Below are positions 11,739-23,060 of a stretch of 64,000 bases of DNA, in pieces. The stretch's first letter is position 1. Every line of letters begins with the position of its first letter. This DNA is from Penium margaritaceum (taxonomy: Eukaryota > Streptophyta > Zygnematophyceae > Desmidiales > Peniaceae): assembly GCA_023375785.1 (NCBI GenBank), contig SZWC01000031.1:680415-744414 (forward strand), given 5' to 3'. The notes under the pieces were generated by a model. That model ran no database searches, was not told where the DNA came from, and saw only the letters and a program-made list of their open reading frames with translations. The position numbers were made by a program, and so were the translations under genes.

Positions 11739-11778
11739 CCAAGGCTCCCTCTCTCCTCCAGGAGAGAGGGAGCCTTGG
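11739..11778. repeat. 18-bp perfect palindrome at the C 5' LTR edge
   Basis: CCAAGGCTCCCTCTCTCC (11,739-11,756), a 4-base loop, then its exact complement (11,761-11,778). Both arms are the family-1 LTR end, one in each orientation. The right arm is the start of the minus LTR that continues to 12,482. Confidence 0.92.
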
Positions 11779-12482
11779 AGCAGCGAGCATGTGTGATTGG
11801 AAAGGCATCACTTGTGCTGAAGAATGGTTGTTCAATCACTCAAAATGATGGAGTACATATAGAGCTAAAGCCTGGGCAAGTCAGCCCTCTCACAAGCAAC
11901 ACCACTTAGCCATGGAGGCTAAGGCTCACACACTAGAGTCCATAATCTCACACAAGGGGGGAAATCAGCCTAACAATCAGGCTAACCATTCACACATGAC
12001 CAAGAGAGCTAGAGAATGCTCTCATGGCACACTCCTAGTGGTCACATAACCCACAATCCCATGGAGAATTGCCATGTGTCCATGGCTAGCACACAAGGAT
12101 CTCACCTCACCTGAAAAGTAAGGAGAGGTACCTTTTTCCTAGTCAGCACACTCTTTCAAGGCAACCCAAGAATCTAGGACCTCTTTGGATATTTCTCCCA
12201 TCAGGTCTTGACCCTGGATCTCTTGCCTTTTTCTTTTCTCAGGCTAAGGCATGGAGCCATCGCCCATGGTCACCCGGATATCGGTGGTCGATGACCTCGG
12301 AAACTATAAAATTCATCTCCCAATCCAACCGTTGGATGGGCCTCAACCTTGAACCGCAGACATTTTGCCACCTGATCTTTCAAATGGTGAAGTCCGATTG
12401 ACGATTGGAGCAAGCATCTGGTAGTTTCCTGGAACTTGCTCCTGTGGACCTGAAATTGAGCCGGATGGCTCCTTTCCCAACA
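11761..12482 (-). repeat. C 5' LTR
   Basis: Family-1 LTR, nearly full length, ending TTCCCAACA directly before the TTGGT target duplication. Its right flank (D LTR) is the same as that of the LTR at 26,464-27,199. This is the key evidence for recombination between C and a second family-1 element. Confidence 0.9.
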
Positions 12483-12764
12483 TTGGTCACAAAGAAAATT
12501 AGTCATAAGGCTGGGATTTGATCCATTGACCTCTCGCTCTAGAGACTAACTCTGGAATATCTAAGCCACAAGGAGTTATCCTAGGTAGTATTTGCTGGCT
12601 CTACTATCCAGATTAGACCAAGGGGACTTGCTCCAAAGGAGCAGTGCATGCCTTGACTATCTGGACCAGACTTAGGAGACTTATTCCAAGGGAGCAGTAC
12701 ATGCCTAGTCCATCCTGTACATGTCCAAACATCAGCTATAGACAAGGAGCATATGAGGTCAACA
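12483..12764 (-). repeat. D 3' LTR, inner part (first copy)
   Basis: Continues the LTR that was interrupted at 7,439 and ends GGTCAACA, followed by the polypurine complement CTCTCCCTTGCACC. It holds a weak tRNA-like stretch near 12,514-12,580 and two direct repeats of about 40 bases (12,615-12,654 and 12,668-12,707). Confidence 0.86.
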
Positions 12765-15663
12765 AGCTCTCCCTTGCACCTCTGTCCATTAGCTGTGAGA
12801 TCTCTCCTCTCCCCAGCAGTCTTCGCCTCAGTCTTCGTCCGCTGTATTGACCATACCGATAGCTCGAGTACCTACAGAGTGCAATTTGCTGTCCAGCGCC
12901 TTTGTTATGTAATCTGCGAGCATCTTCCTGGTCTCCACGTATTCCAGGTCCACGATCTCCTTTGCAACCAGGTGGCGTGAGTAGTGGTACCTGATGTCAA
13001 TGTGCTTGGTCTGCCGAGCGATGACATCATCTTGTGTATTTTTCATGGCGCTCTTATTGTCAATGCGGACCTCTATTACGTTCGTTTGTGGCATTTTCAT
13101 CTCGGAAGGCATTCTCCGTAGTCACTGTGTCTCCTTGCATGCTTTTGACAGAGCGATGTACTCTGCCTCAGCGGTAGAGAGGAAGACATGGTCTTGCTTT
13201 CTGCTTGCCGAAGAGATTATACCACCATTCAAGAGGCACACAAAGCCCGAGGTGGACTTTCTGTCATCGATTTTTCCTCCATAGTCAGCGTCTGTGTAGC
13301 ACACCAGCCACAGCGGGTTAGATCCTTCTTGGCCTCCAAACTGGAGTCTCATGTGTTGGGTCGTCTGTAGATAGCGCACGATGCGCTTCAGTGCTTGCCA
13401 GTGCTGTGGCCTTGGATTGGCCACAAACCTGCTCACTTGTCCCATAGCATAGCAAATGTCAAGGCATTTTCCTACCATGGCATACATGAGGATGCTAACA
13501 GCAGACTGGTAGGGAATGTTCTCCATCTCATGCCGTTCTGCTTCCGTGCTGGGGCTCATGGAGGAGGAGAGCTTGATGTCTGTTGTCATGGGTGTATTGA
13601 TGGGCTTGTAGTCCTCTATGTTGTAGCGCTTCACGACTTTCATGATGTACTTGGTCTGGTTCAGCTCGATGGTGCCTACTGCTCGATTGTAGTAGACAGC
13701 TATCCCGAGATAGAACTCGAGTGGACCCATGTCCATCTTGAACCTGTTGCTGATATTTGTCTTCAGCTTGTTCAATTGCTCGAATGATAATGAGCAGATG
13801 ATCAGGTCATCCACGTACAGTGCAACCAGCATCAAGCCTTGCTCATCCTCCCGCACATAGACACTAGGGTCATTCAGGGAGTGCGTGAAGGTAAGCCCGG
13901 CCACAAAGCCGTCCATCAGCACTTCTTTGTCTAGCTTCCCGTAGAGGAAAGCTGTCTTGACATCCATCTGGTGGACCTCTAATTATTTTGCAGCAGTGAT
14001 ACCCAACATGGATGTGATGGGTGCAAAGGTGACAATAGACACGAAGGTCTCCTCGTACTCTGAACCTGCATGTTGGGAAAACCCCTTCGCCACAACTCTT
14101 GCCTTATAATTGTCGATAGTACCATCTTGCTTGAACTTTTCCCGTAGTACCCACTTTGACCCCACCACGTGTGCGTTTTGGGGCCTGTCCACCAGAACCC
14201 ATGTTCTGTCCTCTTCAATAGATGCGAGTTCGCTATCCACTGCCTCCTTCCACTTGGCCGCATCTGGCATGTTCATAGCCTCCGTTACGGTCACAAGCTC
14301 TCCCTGAGCCAGGCATGACCAGTTGAGTCCGGTCCATTTCGCACTCTCGGCATCGTACTTGGGCGGAGGTTTCTTCTGGCGCATACTATGCCGAAGTGTT
14401 GTTGGTGGTGCTTCAAGGCTTAGTTGTTTCTGTTGCTCCTGCGCTCCTAATGATCCGCTGTTTGAGGAAGAGCCACCGGCCTCAGAGTTTGACTTAGAGG
14501 CCTCGGACGACTCAGACTCAATATCAGAGTCCGTCACTATGTTAGCTTGCGCAGCCACTCTCCCTGGAGGACCATTTTTCACTAGCACTATCTGCCAGTT
14601 TTCTGGTACCTCATCACTTGACTCGAGCAATACAACGCACTCTCCTGATTTTCGAGCATGTACAGGGTCCAGGGACTCTCCCTTGCTGATCGTCCTTTCA
14701 TCAAACTTGACATCTCGGCTCCTGATAAGCTTTCCAGCCGCTTGGTCCCACAGCCTGTACACCTTGTATGCAGTGTCGTATCCGACCATTACACACTTAC
14801 AAGGACGTGCATTCAACTTGCCACTTCCTTCTCCTGCTTGGACCTTTGCCCACGTAGTACAGCCAAACACCCTCAAGTGCGAGGCATCTGGCTTCTTCCC
14901 TTACCAAGCCTCCTGTTGCGTCCTGAGGTGCTTCTCTTACTGCTTCTTACCACGCCTTCCAAGCGCGGCTGGTGGAGTGAGATTCACAAGGTAGCAAGTA
15001 GTTCTTGTAGCTTCAGCCCAGAGGCGAGGTGGGAGTTTGGCGTCGAAGAGCATGCTTCGTGTCATGCCGAGGATAGTCTGGTTCATCCGTTCGGCAACGC
15101 CATTGCTCTCGGGGGTGTAAGGCGTGGTGGTCTAGTGGTTGATGCCGTGTTGGCTCAACCAGCCTTTGTACACCTCGTACTCACCACCGTTGTTCGTATG
15201 GAATGCCTTGACCTTCTTGCTTGTCTGCTGCTCTACGATCGCGACAAACTCTTGCAGCTTCTTCTTAACCTCTCCCTTTGTCTTGAGGAAGTAGATCCAC
15301 ATCTTGCGATTGTGATCATCGATGAAGGTCAAGAAATACTTGCTCCCACCATCCGAAGGGGTGCGGAATGGTCCGCACACATCAGAGTGAATCAGGTCCA
15401 AGATTGCTGCGGCACGTTGCCTATTACGCTTCGAGGGCTTTCTCTTTACCTTGCCTTGGAGGCATGGCTCACACAGCTTTTTGCACTTTCCCTCATCCTT
15501 GGCCTTGCATCCCTCCATTCCATGAACCACTTCGTGCTCCTGCATAGCTTGTAGCGTGTTGTCGGCCACATGGCCAAACCGCATGTGCCACAGCTCAACA
15601 TCTGTGTCGGTGGAGTTGGCCGCGATGGTGACGGCTTGTGGTGCAACATCTGGCTTTGGAGAC
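12765..15663 (-). pseudogene. pol: D pol, first copy (RNase H, RT, integrase)
   Basis: Right to left: integrase (PCLQGKVKRKPSKRNRQ near 15,450, DVCGPF near 15,370, NNGGEYEVYKGWL near 15,180), a Ser-rich linker near 14,450-14,600, RT (VGSKWVLREKF near 14,150, [18 protein letters not shown] near 13,940, the YVDDLII catalytic site near 13,810) and RNase H (DADYGGKIDDRKSTSGFVCLL near 13,280, STAEAEYIALSKACKETQ near 13,160, DNKSAM near 13,050). It is cut at 15,663 by E. It matches 27,482-30,475 with about 6-7% differences by eye over 200 bases. Broken. Confidence 0.9.
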
Positions 15664-16393
15664 TGTCACTCCGCACATGGCCACGGTCTAGAGTAAACGG
15701 CGCCGACAGGTAGACCGACGACCGTCCTTGGTATTTCAACCAAGGTAGAGATGTCCCACGGAGTGGTGTTTCGACACTGAAAGGTTCACTTAGCTTGTCC
15801 CAACCGTGGCCGGAGAGTGTTCCAAACTCTCACCCAACTGGCAAAGCTACAGACCAAAGTGTGCACTTACACTTGTTCTTTACCCTCTTTCTTGGTGGCC
15901 AACAAGGGATTAGTTTTCTCCCAAGTCTCAAGAGTAAGAGATGATATATATTCACATGCAAATAATAGGCCTTAAGTAGTCTCTGGTCAGTGCTCCTGGT
16001 GGCTCCTTGGAGGGGCCTTCCCCGAAGGCCACCCTAGACAGTGTCATCAGCTTTGATGACATGGCACCCTCTGTGACCGCCAAGTGGCGCTTGATCCACC
16101 TTGGCCCTTTTTAGTCATAAAGAAAATTTGGTCCTGGCGGGATTCGACCCCGGACTTCTTGCCTGCGAGACACTACCTTCACCCACTAGGCCATAGGAAG
16201 TTGTCCTAAGGAGCATGCACCTGGTAGACTACCAAGAGAAGCCCAAGGGGACTTACTCCACAAGGATGACCAGTGCATGCCTTGTCTCTCTCAGCCTCTG
16301 TTCGTGTCGCTGGGGGACTTGCGCTACGAGCGCAGTACATACCCAGTCTAAATCTTCCGCTGATTGGATTAGGGGCATAAACAGAACATAACA
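15664..16393 (-). repeat. E 3' LTR, first copy
   Basis: 730 bp, TGTCACTCC...ACATAACA in window orientation (element sense TGTTATGT...GAGTGACA). A purine-rich tract complement (CTCTCCCTTGCACC) follows. It differs from 30,476-31,238 at about 4% of a 160-base stretch by eye and contains a tRNA-like segment at about 16,125-16,205. Confidence 0.9.
16125..16205 (-). other. tRNA-like segment inside the family 2 LTR
   Basis: On the minus strand, TGGCCTAGTGGG (16,182-16,193) fits the RNA polymerase III A box exactly. GGGTCGAATCC (16,140-16,150) fits the B box with one mismatch, 31 bases downstream. A T-arm-like stem and a terminal AGGACCA follow. The acceptor stem does not close, so this is not a working tRNA. 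It is most like the head of a tRNA-derived SINE captured in the LTR. Repeated at 30,970-31,045 and 47,897-47,970. Confidence 0.6.
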
Positions 16394-18510
16394 AACTCTC
16401 CCTTGCACCTGCGTCCATCTGCGGCTAGATTCCTACTACGGCCATGGGCCCAGCGATGTCGGCCACCTGTGAAGTAGTCTGCCCGTTCAGCACTCGTCTG
16501 CTGCGCTCACCATCCCGATGTCCCGTGCCCTTGCCATGTGCGGATCACTGTCCAGTGGCTTCGTCAAGAAGTCCGCAAGCATCTGCTTGGTCGCGATGTA
16601 CTGCAGATCCACCACTCCCTTAGCGATGAGGTCACGCGTGTAGTGATAGCGGATGTCGATGTGCTTGGTCTCCCGAGAGAGAGTGTCCTTGAACGCGATG
16701 TCCATCGCGCTCTGGTTGTCGACATGGACGACCGTGGCCTCCTTTTGTAGTGCGTGCATCTTTGTGAGCTAGCTGCGTAGCCACTACGTCTCCTTGCACA
16801 CCTCCGACAGTGCCACGTACTCAGTTTCTACGGATGAGATGGAGACACAGTCACGTTGCGGCTCGTCCACGATACAACGCCACCGTTCACAAGGTACACA
16901 AAGCCCGAGGTGGACTTCCTATCATCCACGTTGCTTCCAAAATATGCGTTGGTGTAGCACTTGAGGTGCCAATGGTCTGTTCCTTGAAGGCCGCCGTACA
17001 ACAGCCCATGTGCCGTGTCTTGTTGAGATAGCGGAAAATACGCTTCACGGCCTGCCAGTGGAGTGGCCCAGTGTTGGCCACGAACCGACTGACTAGCCCC
17101 AGAGCAAAGGAGATGTCCGGCCGCATGCCAACCGTGGCATACATGATGCTGCCCACAGCAGACTGGTACGGCATATATTACATTTCGCGGTGGTCGGCTT
17201 CCGTGCTGGGGGAGTGGGCGGAGGTGAGATTTCACTTTGTGTGGAGAGGATTGCTGAGGGGTTTGGCGTCTTCCATGCCATAGCGCAAAAGCACCTCTGA
17301 GATGTACTTCGTCTGGTTGAGCTCAATGGTGCCTGCAGCTCGGTTGCGATGTATGGCGATGCCCAAGTAGTACTCGAGCTCGCCCATGTCCTTCATCTGA
17401 AACCGCCCATGCAGCTTCTCCTTCAAGGCCTCGTTGGCCTTCATGGAGGTGGAGGCCAGAATCAGGTTATCCACGTACAGTGCTATCAGCAGCAGCTCCT
17501 GGTCATCCGTAAGCACATACACACCGGTATCATTGTGGCCGTACGAGAAGCCAAGGCCAGCCATGAAGCTGTCCATCTCCTTTTACTAGATCCTTGGGGC
17601 CTATTTCAGCCTGTAGAGCGTCTTGAGGAGGCAACACACCTATCCGGATTTTGCCTTGACACCCTCGGACACCTCCATTAGTATCTGTTTGTCAAGCTTC
17701 CCGTAGAGGAAGGCGGTCTTGACGTCCATATGGTGGATTTCCATGTTGTGCGCCGCAGCCACAGCCAGCAAGGTACGGATGGAGGGGAAGGACGCGACAG
17801 GAGAGTAGGTCTCGTCGTACTCAGACCCTGCTCTCTGCGAGAACCCCTTTGAGACGATCCTTGCCTTGTACTTGTCGATGCTGTTATCTTGCTTGCATTT
17901 GACGCGTAAGACCCACTTCACGCCCACCACGTGTGCGTTTGGTGGTCAGTCCACCAGCTCCCACGTACCGTTCTCCTCGATGGAGGCGAGCTCGCTCTCC
18001 ATCGCCTCCTTCCACTTAGCGGCGTCCGGCCGCGATAGAGCCTCGGCGATACTAGCCAGCTCTCCGTGCGCAAGGCACGACCAGTTCAGGCCAATTCACT
18101 CGGCCTTCCCTCTGTTGTACTGCTTCGTAGGCTTTGCTTGGCGCTTACTCCGCCGCAGTGGTGCTGGTGCTGGCTGCTCATGCTGCTGCTGCTGCTGTGC
18201 TTCCCCAGGAATGTCGCTGGAAGGGAAGAGCCACTTGCCTCCGAGGAGGCCTCGGATGTCTCTGACACGGTCTCGGATGTCAACTCTACTTCAGCCTGAG
18301 CGATCGCTCTCCCTGAATTGGTAGCCTCGCTGTCTACCTCCACAGGCGTCCCACGCCAGTTAGGCGAGGGTGTGTCGTCCGCCTCCAGCAGCACGATCCA
18401 CTCTCCCTGTTTTGGAGAGTTCCCTGGGTCCACCAGTTCTCCCTTGCCGTGTGACTCTTCCTAGAAGGTCACATCTCTGGAGGTGATGACTCTCCCTGCT
18501 GCCTGGTCCC
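16394..18510 (-). pseudogene. pol: E pol, first copy (RNase H, RT, linker)
   Basis: RNase H carries VHVDNQSAMDIAF (near 16,730), TKHIDIRYHYTRD and TKQMLADFLTKPLDS (near 16,570), and NVDDRKSTSGFVYLVNGG (near 16,920). RT carries VGVKWVLRVKCKQD (near 17,925), [24 protein letters not shown] (about 17,670-17,745), the YVDNLIL active-site region (near 17,480) and KDMGELEYYLGIAIHRNRAAG (near 17,370). A Ser-rich linker follows to 18,510. Decayed, with many breaks. Confidence 0.88.
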
Positions 18511-19250
18511 TGTTGGAAAAAAGAGCCATCCGGCTCAGTTATAGGTCCATAGGAGCAAGTTCCAAGAAAGTACCAGATGCTTGCTCTGATCGTCAATCCG
18601 ACTTCTTCAATGGAATGATCAGGTGGCAAAATATCTACGGTCCAAGTTTGAGGCTGATCCAACAGTCGGATACGGAGATATGAATTTTCGAATTTTTCGG
18701 GGTCATCGACCAGCGATATCCGGGTGACCATGGGCGATGACTCCATGCCTTACCCTTAAGAAAAGAAAAAGGCAAGGGGTCCAGGGTCAAGACGTGATGG
18801 AAGAAATATCCAAGAAGGTCCTAGATTCTTCGGTTGTCTTGTCATAGTGTGCTGACTAGGAAAAAGGTACCTCTCCTTACTTTTTAGGTGAGGTGAGATC
18901 CTTGTGTGCTAGCCATGGACACATGGCGATTCTCCATGGGATTGTGGGTTATGTAACCACTAGGAGTGTGCCATGAGAGCATTTTCTAGCTCTCTAGGTT
19001 GAATGTGAGTGGTCAGCCTGATTGCTCGGCTGATTTCCTCCCTTGTGTGAGATTAAACACTCTAGTGTGTGAGCCTTAGCCTCCATGGCTAAGTGGTTTG
19101 GCTTGTCAGAGGGCTGACTTGCCCAAGCTCTAGCTCTATGTGTACCCCATTATTTTGAGTGATTCAACAACCATTCTTCAGCACAACTGATGCCCTTCCA
19201 GTCCCACATGCTCGCTGCTCCAAGGCTCCCTCTCTCCTCCAGTTCCATCA
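18511..19250 (+). repeat. G 5' LTR, first copy
   Basis: 740 bp from TGTTGGAAAAAAGAGCC to TTCCATCA. It differs from 33,351-34,090 by about 6% over 225 bases by eye, which dates the duplication and not the insertion. Confidence 0.92.
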
Positions 19251-19252
19251 CT

Positions 19253-19312
19253 TGGTATGAGAGCCAAGTTTTGCCACTTTCAGCCAGCATAAGCCGTCAC
19301 TTTGAGAGTGAC
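19253..19312 (+). other. G primer site and leader hairpin, first copy
   Basis: TGGTATGAGAGCCAAG at 19,253-19,268 fits the initiator tRNA-Met 3' end with a few mismatches. About 27 bases on, GTCACT (19,296-19,301) and AGTGAC (19,307-19,312) form a short stem with a 5-base loop. The same stem lies at the same place in every family-1 leader here. Confidence 0.75.
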
Positions 19313-19898
19313 AGGTTGAGGTAAAACCTTAACCAAATTTGACAATCAACCACAGGGTGTTCATGTTCAACAGACAAGCTTTCAAATGGGTACAATATTG
19401 CGAAGATCCAACAGTCGGATTGAAAGTTATGCTCAAAACAAGGTCGGCCAGGGCTACACTCTTCTCTCTCAATAAGACTGTCGCCTTGTGATGACCATAA
19501 CTCTCTTGTTTGTACGTCAAATTTAAAAAGTAGTACATACGAATTGAATTATTTTACCTAAGATTTCCATTGGTGCAAAAATATGTGCATTCCATCTGTA
19601 CGTTTGGGAGAAATGCCATTTACAAGCTGGCTAGTGTGAGTTGGAGTAGGAGCAGAAGCATACCCTGTTTTCAAGAGGGCATATCATTCAAAATCCCCTA
19701 TTAATGACCCCATTTTATGGATTGATCTGAAAGGTTTTGAGCTGCAAATTCAAGTGGTGGGCTCAGTGTTTATAAATTCCCAGTCTGCTGGCCTCTACAG
19801 TCCATTTTCTGTCAAACAGATTTCTGGCAGAAAGCAGCAGTAGAAGCAGGGGTAGCGCCGCCACTTAAGTGCAGCGCTAAGCATCACCAAAGCTCAAA
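19313..19898 (+). other. Leader of element G, first copy
   Basis: About 590 bases of untranslated leader between the primer-site hairpin and gag. It shares conserved blocks with the leaders at 25,815-26,445, 34,154-34,737, 40,433-41,060, 50,634-51,245 and 60,980-61,590 (such as GGTCGGCCAGGGCTACACT and CGTTTACAAGCTGGCTG). No ORF or other gene is seen in it. Confidence 0.8.
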
Positions 19899-20891
19899 AT
19901 GGCAGTAGTAGGCGTGGTAACAGCAGCCCAGCCCTTGGAGAGGCTAGAAGGACGCGTCAACTTCACGTTTTGGAAGATCTGTAACCGCCTCCTTTTCGAG
20001 GAGAGGGGCTTGTGGGAGGTGGTGAGCGACGACGAGCGCGCTCCGCCTCCATAAGCAAAAGGCATCACCGCAACAGAGGTAGTGGTGGGGAAGACGCCAC
20101 AGAAAGGTGCAGCAGATGCAAGTTCATCTACAACTGAAGCGGCCGCATATGAGGAGTGGAAGAAGAAGGACAGGCAGGCCTACAGGCAGCTTGTCAATAG
20201 CATCTCCAACCCGCATCTTTAGTACGTGAGTGACAAGGCTATTGTAAGAGAGGGGTGGGACACGTTGTGCAAAAAGTATGAGAGCAAGGATCCTGCATTC
20301 CTCATGCTTTAGGAGGAGAAGATGATGGCATTGAGAATACAGGGTAGCAAAAGGATAGAGGCGTACTTGGAAAGGGCAAAGGAGCTGGCGAAGAAGCTAA
20401 AAACGGCCGGCAATCCTGTGGAAGACACGCGCTTCGTTCTCCTCTTGTTGAGGGGACTCCCAACGAGCTGTGACACGGTGCGAGAGACGTTGGAGTACCA
20501 GCCGACTCTCAACCTGGACTTCATCTACGCACACCTGGTGCAGGTAGAACTGTGTCGCGATGTAGCAAAGCGTAATGGCGGCAGCAGCAGCAATGAAGTA
20601 GCCTTCATGGCCATGGGTTCACGCAACCAGCAGCAGCAGCAGTCTGGGCAGCAGAGAGGCAGGAAGACGTGCAAGTGCCACTATTGCGAGAAAGAGGGAC
20701 ACTACAAGAAAGAGTGCTTCAAGTTCAAGAGGGACCAGAAGGAGCAACAACAGCAGCAGCAAAAGCAGCAATCTCCATAGCAATAGCACCAGCAGTCACA
20801 GCAACGTCAGCAGCAGCAGTACCAGAACCAGATCGGCGTGCGTCATTTTGGCAACATGAACGTGGCCAAGGAGGTATGCGACCGCCTCTTC
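19899..20891 (+). pseudogene. gag: gag of element G, first copy
   Basis: N terminus like MAVVGVVTAAQPLERLEG, then the DKAIVREGWDTL region. A clear zinc knuckle CHYCEKEGHYKKEC lies near 20,677-20,720, followed by a Gln-rich tract (20,735-20,830) and the HFGNMNVAKEV stretch before the C1 insertion. The Gln-rich tract at 20,750 shows the empty site for the MITE found in the second copy at 35,595. Broken. Confidence 0.9.
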
Positions 20892-21629
20892 TGTTGGATG
20901 TGGAGGAGAGAGGGAGCATTGGAGCAACGAGTATGTGTGATTGGAATCACATCACTTGTGCTGAAGAATGGTTGTTAAATAACTCAAAATGATGGAGTAC
21001 ATATAGAGCTAGAGCTTGGGCAAGTCAGCCCTCTCACAAGCCACACCACTTAGCCATGGAGGCTAAGGCTCACACATTAGAGTCCATAATCTCACACAAG
21101 GGAGGAAATCAGCCTAGCAACCAGGCTCACCAGTCACACAAGACCTAGAGTGCTAGAAAATGCTCTCATGGCACACTCCTAGTGGTCACATAACCCACAA
21201 TCCCATGGAGAATCGCCATGTGTCCATGGCTAGCACACAAGGATCTCACCTCACCTAAAACGTAAGGAGAGGTACCTTTTTCCTTGTCAGCACACTCTGA
21301 CAAGGCAACCCAAGAATCTAGGACCTTTTTGGATATTTCGCCCATCAGGTCTTCACCCTGGATCTCTTGCCTTTTTCTTTTCTCTGGCTGAGGCATGGAG
21401 CCATCGCCCATGGTCACCTAGATATCGGCGATCGATGACCCTAGAAACTTTGAAGATTCATATCCCCAAATCCGACCGTTGGATCAGCCTCGAACTTGGA
21501 CAGAAGACATGTTGCCACCTGATCTTTTCAATGGTGAAGTCGGATTGACGATGGAAGTAGGCATCTGGTACATTCCTGGAACTTGCTCTTGTGGACCTGA
21601 AACTTAACCGGATGGCTCCTTTCCCAACA
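20892..21629 (-). repeat. C1 3' LTR
   Basis: 738 bp, TGTTGGATG...TTCCCAACA, followed by the polypurine complement TCTCCCACTTTG. It is closest in layout to the C2 3' LTR at 36,068-36,805, with the same left flank. Confidence 0.93.
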
Positions 21630-23060
21630 ATCTCCCACTTTGCCGTAGTCAGAGTGGGCTCAGTCCACATGCTTTCATGCAAAACTACACAGGTCACTTG
21701 CTTGGTGCAGAAATCAGCGACGTGTTTAGGCGAGTAAACTCTATCTTAATAGCACCCTCCTGCACCATATGTTTGATGAAATAATATGCGATGTCAATGT
21801 GCTTGGTGAGTACATGGTGCTCAGGATTCTTGGCGAGTGCGGTTGCGCTCTGGTTGTCGACGCGCACAGGAACTGGAACTGCTGCACTCCCACTCATCTC
21901 TGCCATGAGACGCTGAAGCCAAACTGCTTCCTTGGCTCCAAAGCTGAGAGAGACGTACTCTGCTTCCGTGCTTGAGATGGCCACGACCACCTGCCGCTTG
22001 CTGCACCAGCTGATGGCTCCACCATTCATGAGAAACACATGTTCAGAGATGGACTTACGGTCCTCAGGGTTTGAAGCGCAACCTGCGTCTGTGTAGCCGA
22101 TGATGCTGTTGTCGTTGCCATTGTAGGTGATGCAGATGTTGATGGTTCCATCAAGGTAGCGGAAGATCCGCTTCACTGCCTTCTGGTGCTCAGGTCGGGG
22201 GTTTGCCATGTGCTGGCTCACAGCGCTAACAGCCTGTGCGAGGTCCGGCCTGGTTGCCACCATCAGGTACATAAGACTCCCGACGACGCTTTGGTACTTC
22301 TGCCACCCAGCTGCCTCTGCTTCTCCACTGAAGCTCACGAGGTACTGCCGCGTCTCCAGCGGCGTGCCGATGGGTTTGGCCTCTGCCATGCCGAACCGCT
22401 GCAAGACGTCCTTGATGTAGCGACTCTGCTGTAGCGAGAGATAGCGTGATTTATGGTCACGCATGATCTGGATGCCAAGGAAGCATGACACCTCCCCGAG
22501 ATCACACATTTGGAAGCGCTCGTGCATGGCCTCCTTGAATTCCTGTAGTGAAGACATGCTTTTGGAAAGGAGGAGTATGTCATCCACATAGACAATAATA
22601 ATGAGGATCTCATGCTCATGCTACTTGCGATACACGCTGTAGTCACACTCGTAGCGCTCAAAGCCCATGCACTGCAACGCCGCATCCAACTTCTGGTTCC
22701 AAGCACGCGACGCTTGCTTGAGGCCGTACAGCGACTTTTGTAGCTTGCAAACCAGGTGCTCCTGGCCATCCATGACGAACCCCTCCGGCTGCTCCATGTA
22801 GATCTCCTTCTCCAAGTCACCATTCAAGAAGGTCGTCTTGAGACCCATGTGGTGAACCTCGAAATCCTCAGCTGCTGCATAAGAGATGAGCGTGCGCTGA
22901 GAGGCAAACTTTGCAATAGGGGCAAAAGTTTCTATGTAGTCGATGCCCTCTTGCTGCGAGTAGCCATTGGCAACCAGCCTCGCCTTGTACTTTTCCAGGT
23001 TACCATTTCTATGTAGTCGACGCTCAGTTTGCTCCCACGTGCCGTTGTCCAGCTGCAACT
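21630..23060 (-). pseudogene. pol: RNase H and RT of element C1
   Basis: RT carries [23 protein letters not shown] in pieces near 22,790, LYGLKQASRAWNQKLDAAL near 22,720 and the DDILLLSKS catalytic end near 22,580. RNase H carries NPEDRKSISEHVFLMNGGAIS near 22,040, STEAEYVSLSFGAKEAVWLQRL near 21,950, RVDNQSATALAKNPEHH near 21,850 and TKHIDIAYYFIKHMVQEG near 21,770. Broken. Confidence 0.92.

Larger units (their letters stand above)
7440..12482 (-). mobile_element. Copia family 1 fossil C, inserted in D 3' LTR
   Basis: A two-LTR minus-strand element (3' LTR 7,440-8,177, 5' LTR 11,761-12,482) with a perfect 5-bp target duplication TTGGT (7,435-7,439 and 12,483-12,487). The sequence on either side is one continuous family-3 LTR, so this is a genuine insertion. 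The body is shorter than that of C1, lacking most of gag and the leader. Some of the longest open stretches of any copy here lie in it, but it is still broken. Its right LTR is the inferred exchange point of the 14.7-kb duplication. Confidence 0.92.
15664..18510 (-). mobile_element. Copia family 2 fossil E, first copy (3' LTR to linker)
   Basis: The 3' LTR (15,664-16,393) is followed by RNase H, RT and the linker up to 18,510, where G is inserted after GTCCC. The rest of E is not on the right of this copy because the duplication joins here to a different path. Its continuation is found only once, at 45,234-48,163. Broken. Confidence 0.87.
18511..20891 (+). mobile_element. Copia family 1 fossil G, first copy (5' LTR to gag)
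   Basis: 5' LTR (18,511-19,250), primer site, leader and gag up to 20,891, where element C1 begins after TCTTC. The left flank GTCCC (18,506-18,510) is the same target site as for the second copy at 33,346-33,350. The pol and 3' LTR of this copy are not present. The single continuation is at 41,460-45,233. Confidence 0.88.

Noticed and set aside
14658-15554. A long + strand open frame (about 298 codons) opposite D
   Set aside because: It is the antisense of D integrase and linker. The minus strand carries the recognisable integrase motifs, and the + translation resembles no family I know.
16125-16205. Functional tRNA gene on the minus strand
   Set aside because: A and B boxes are present, but the acceptor stem does not close and the segment recurs inside every family-2 LTR, so it is part of the repeat.
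20735-20830. CAG microsatellite as an independent repeat locus
   Set aside because: It encodes the Gln-rich gag linker and recurs at the same place in C, C1, C2, G and H.
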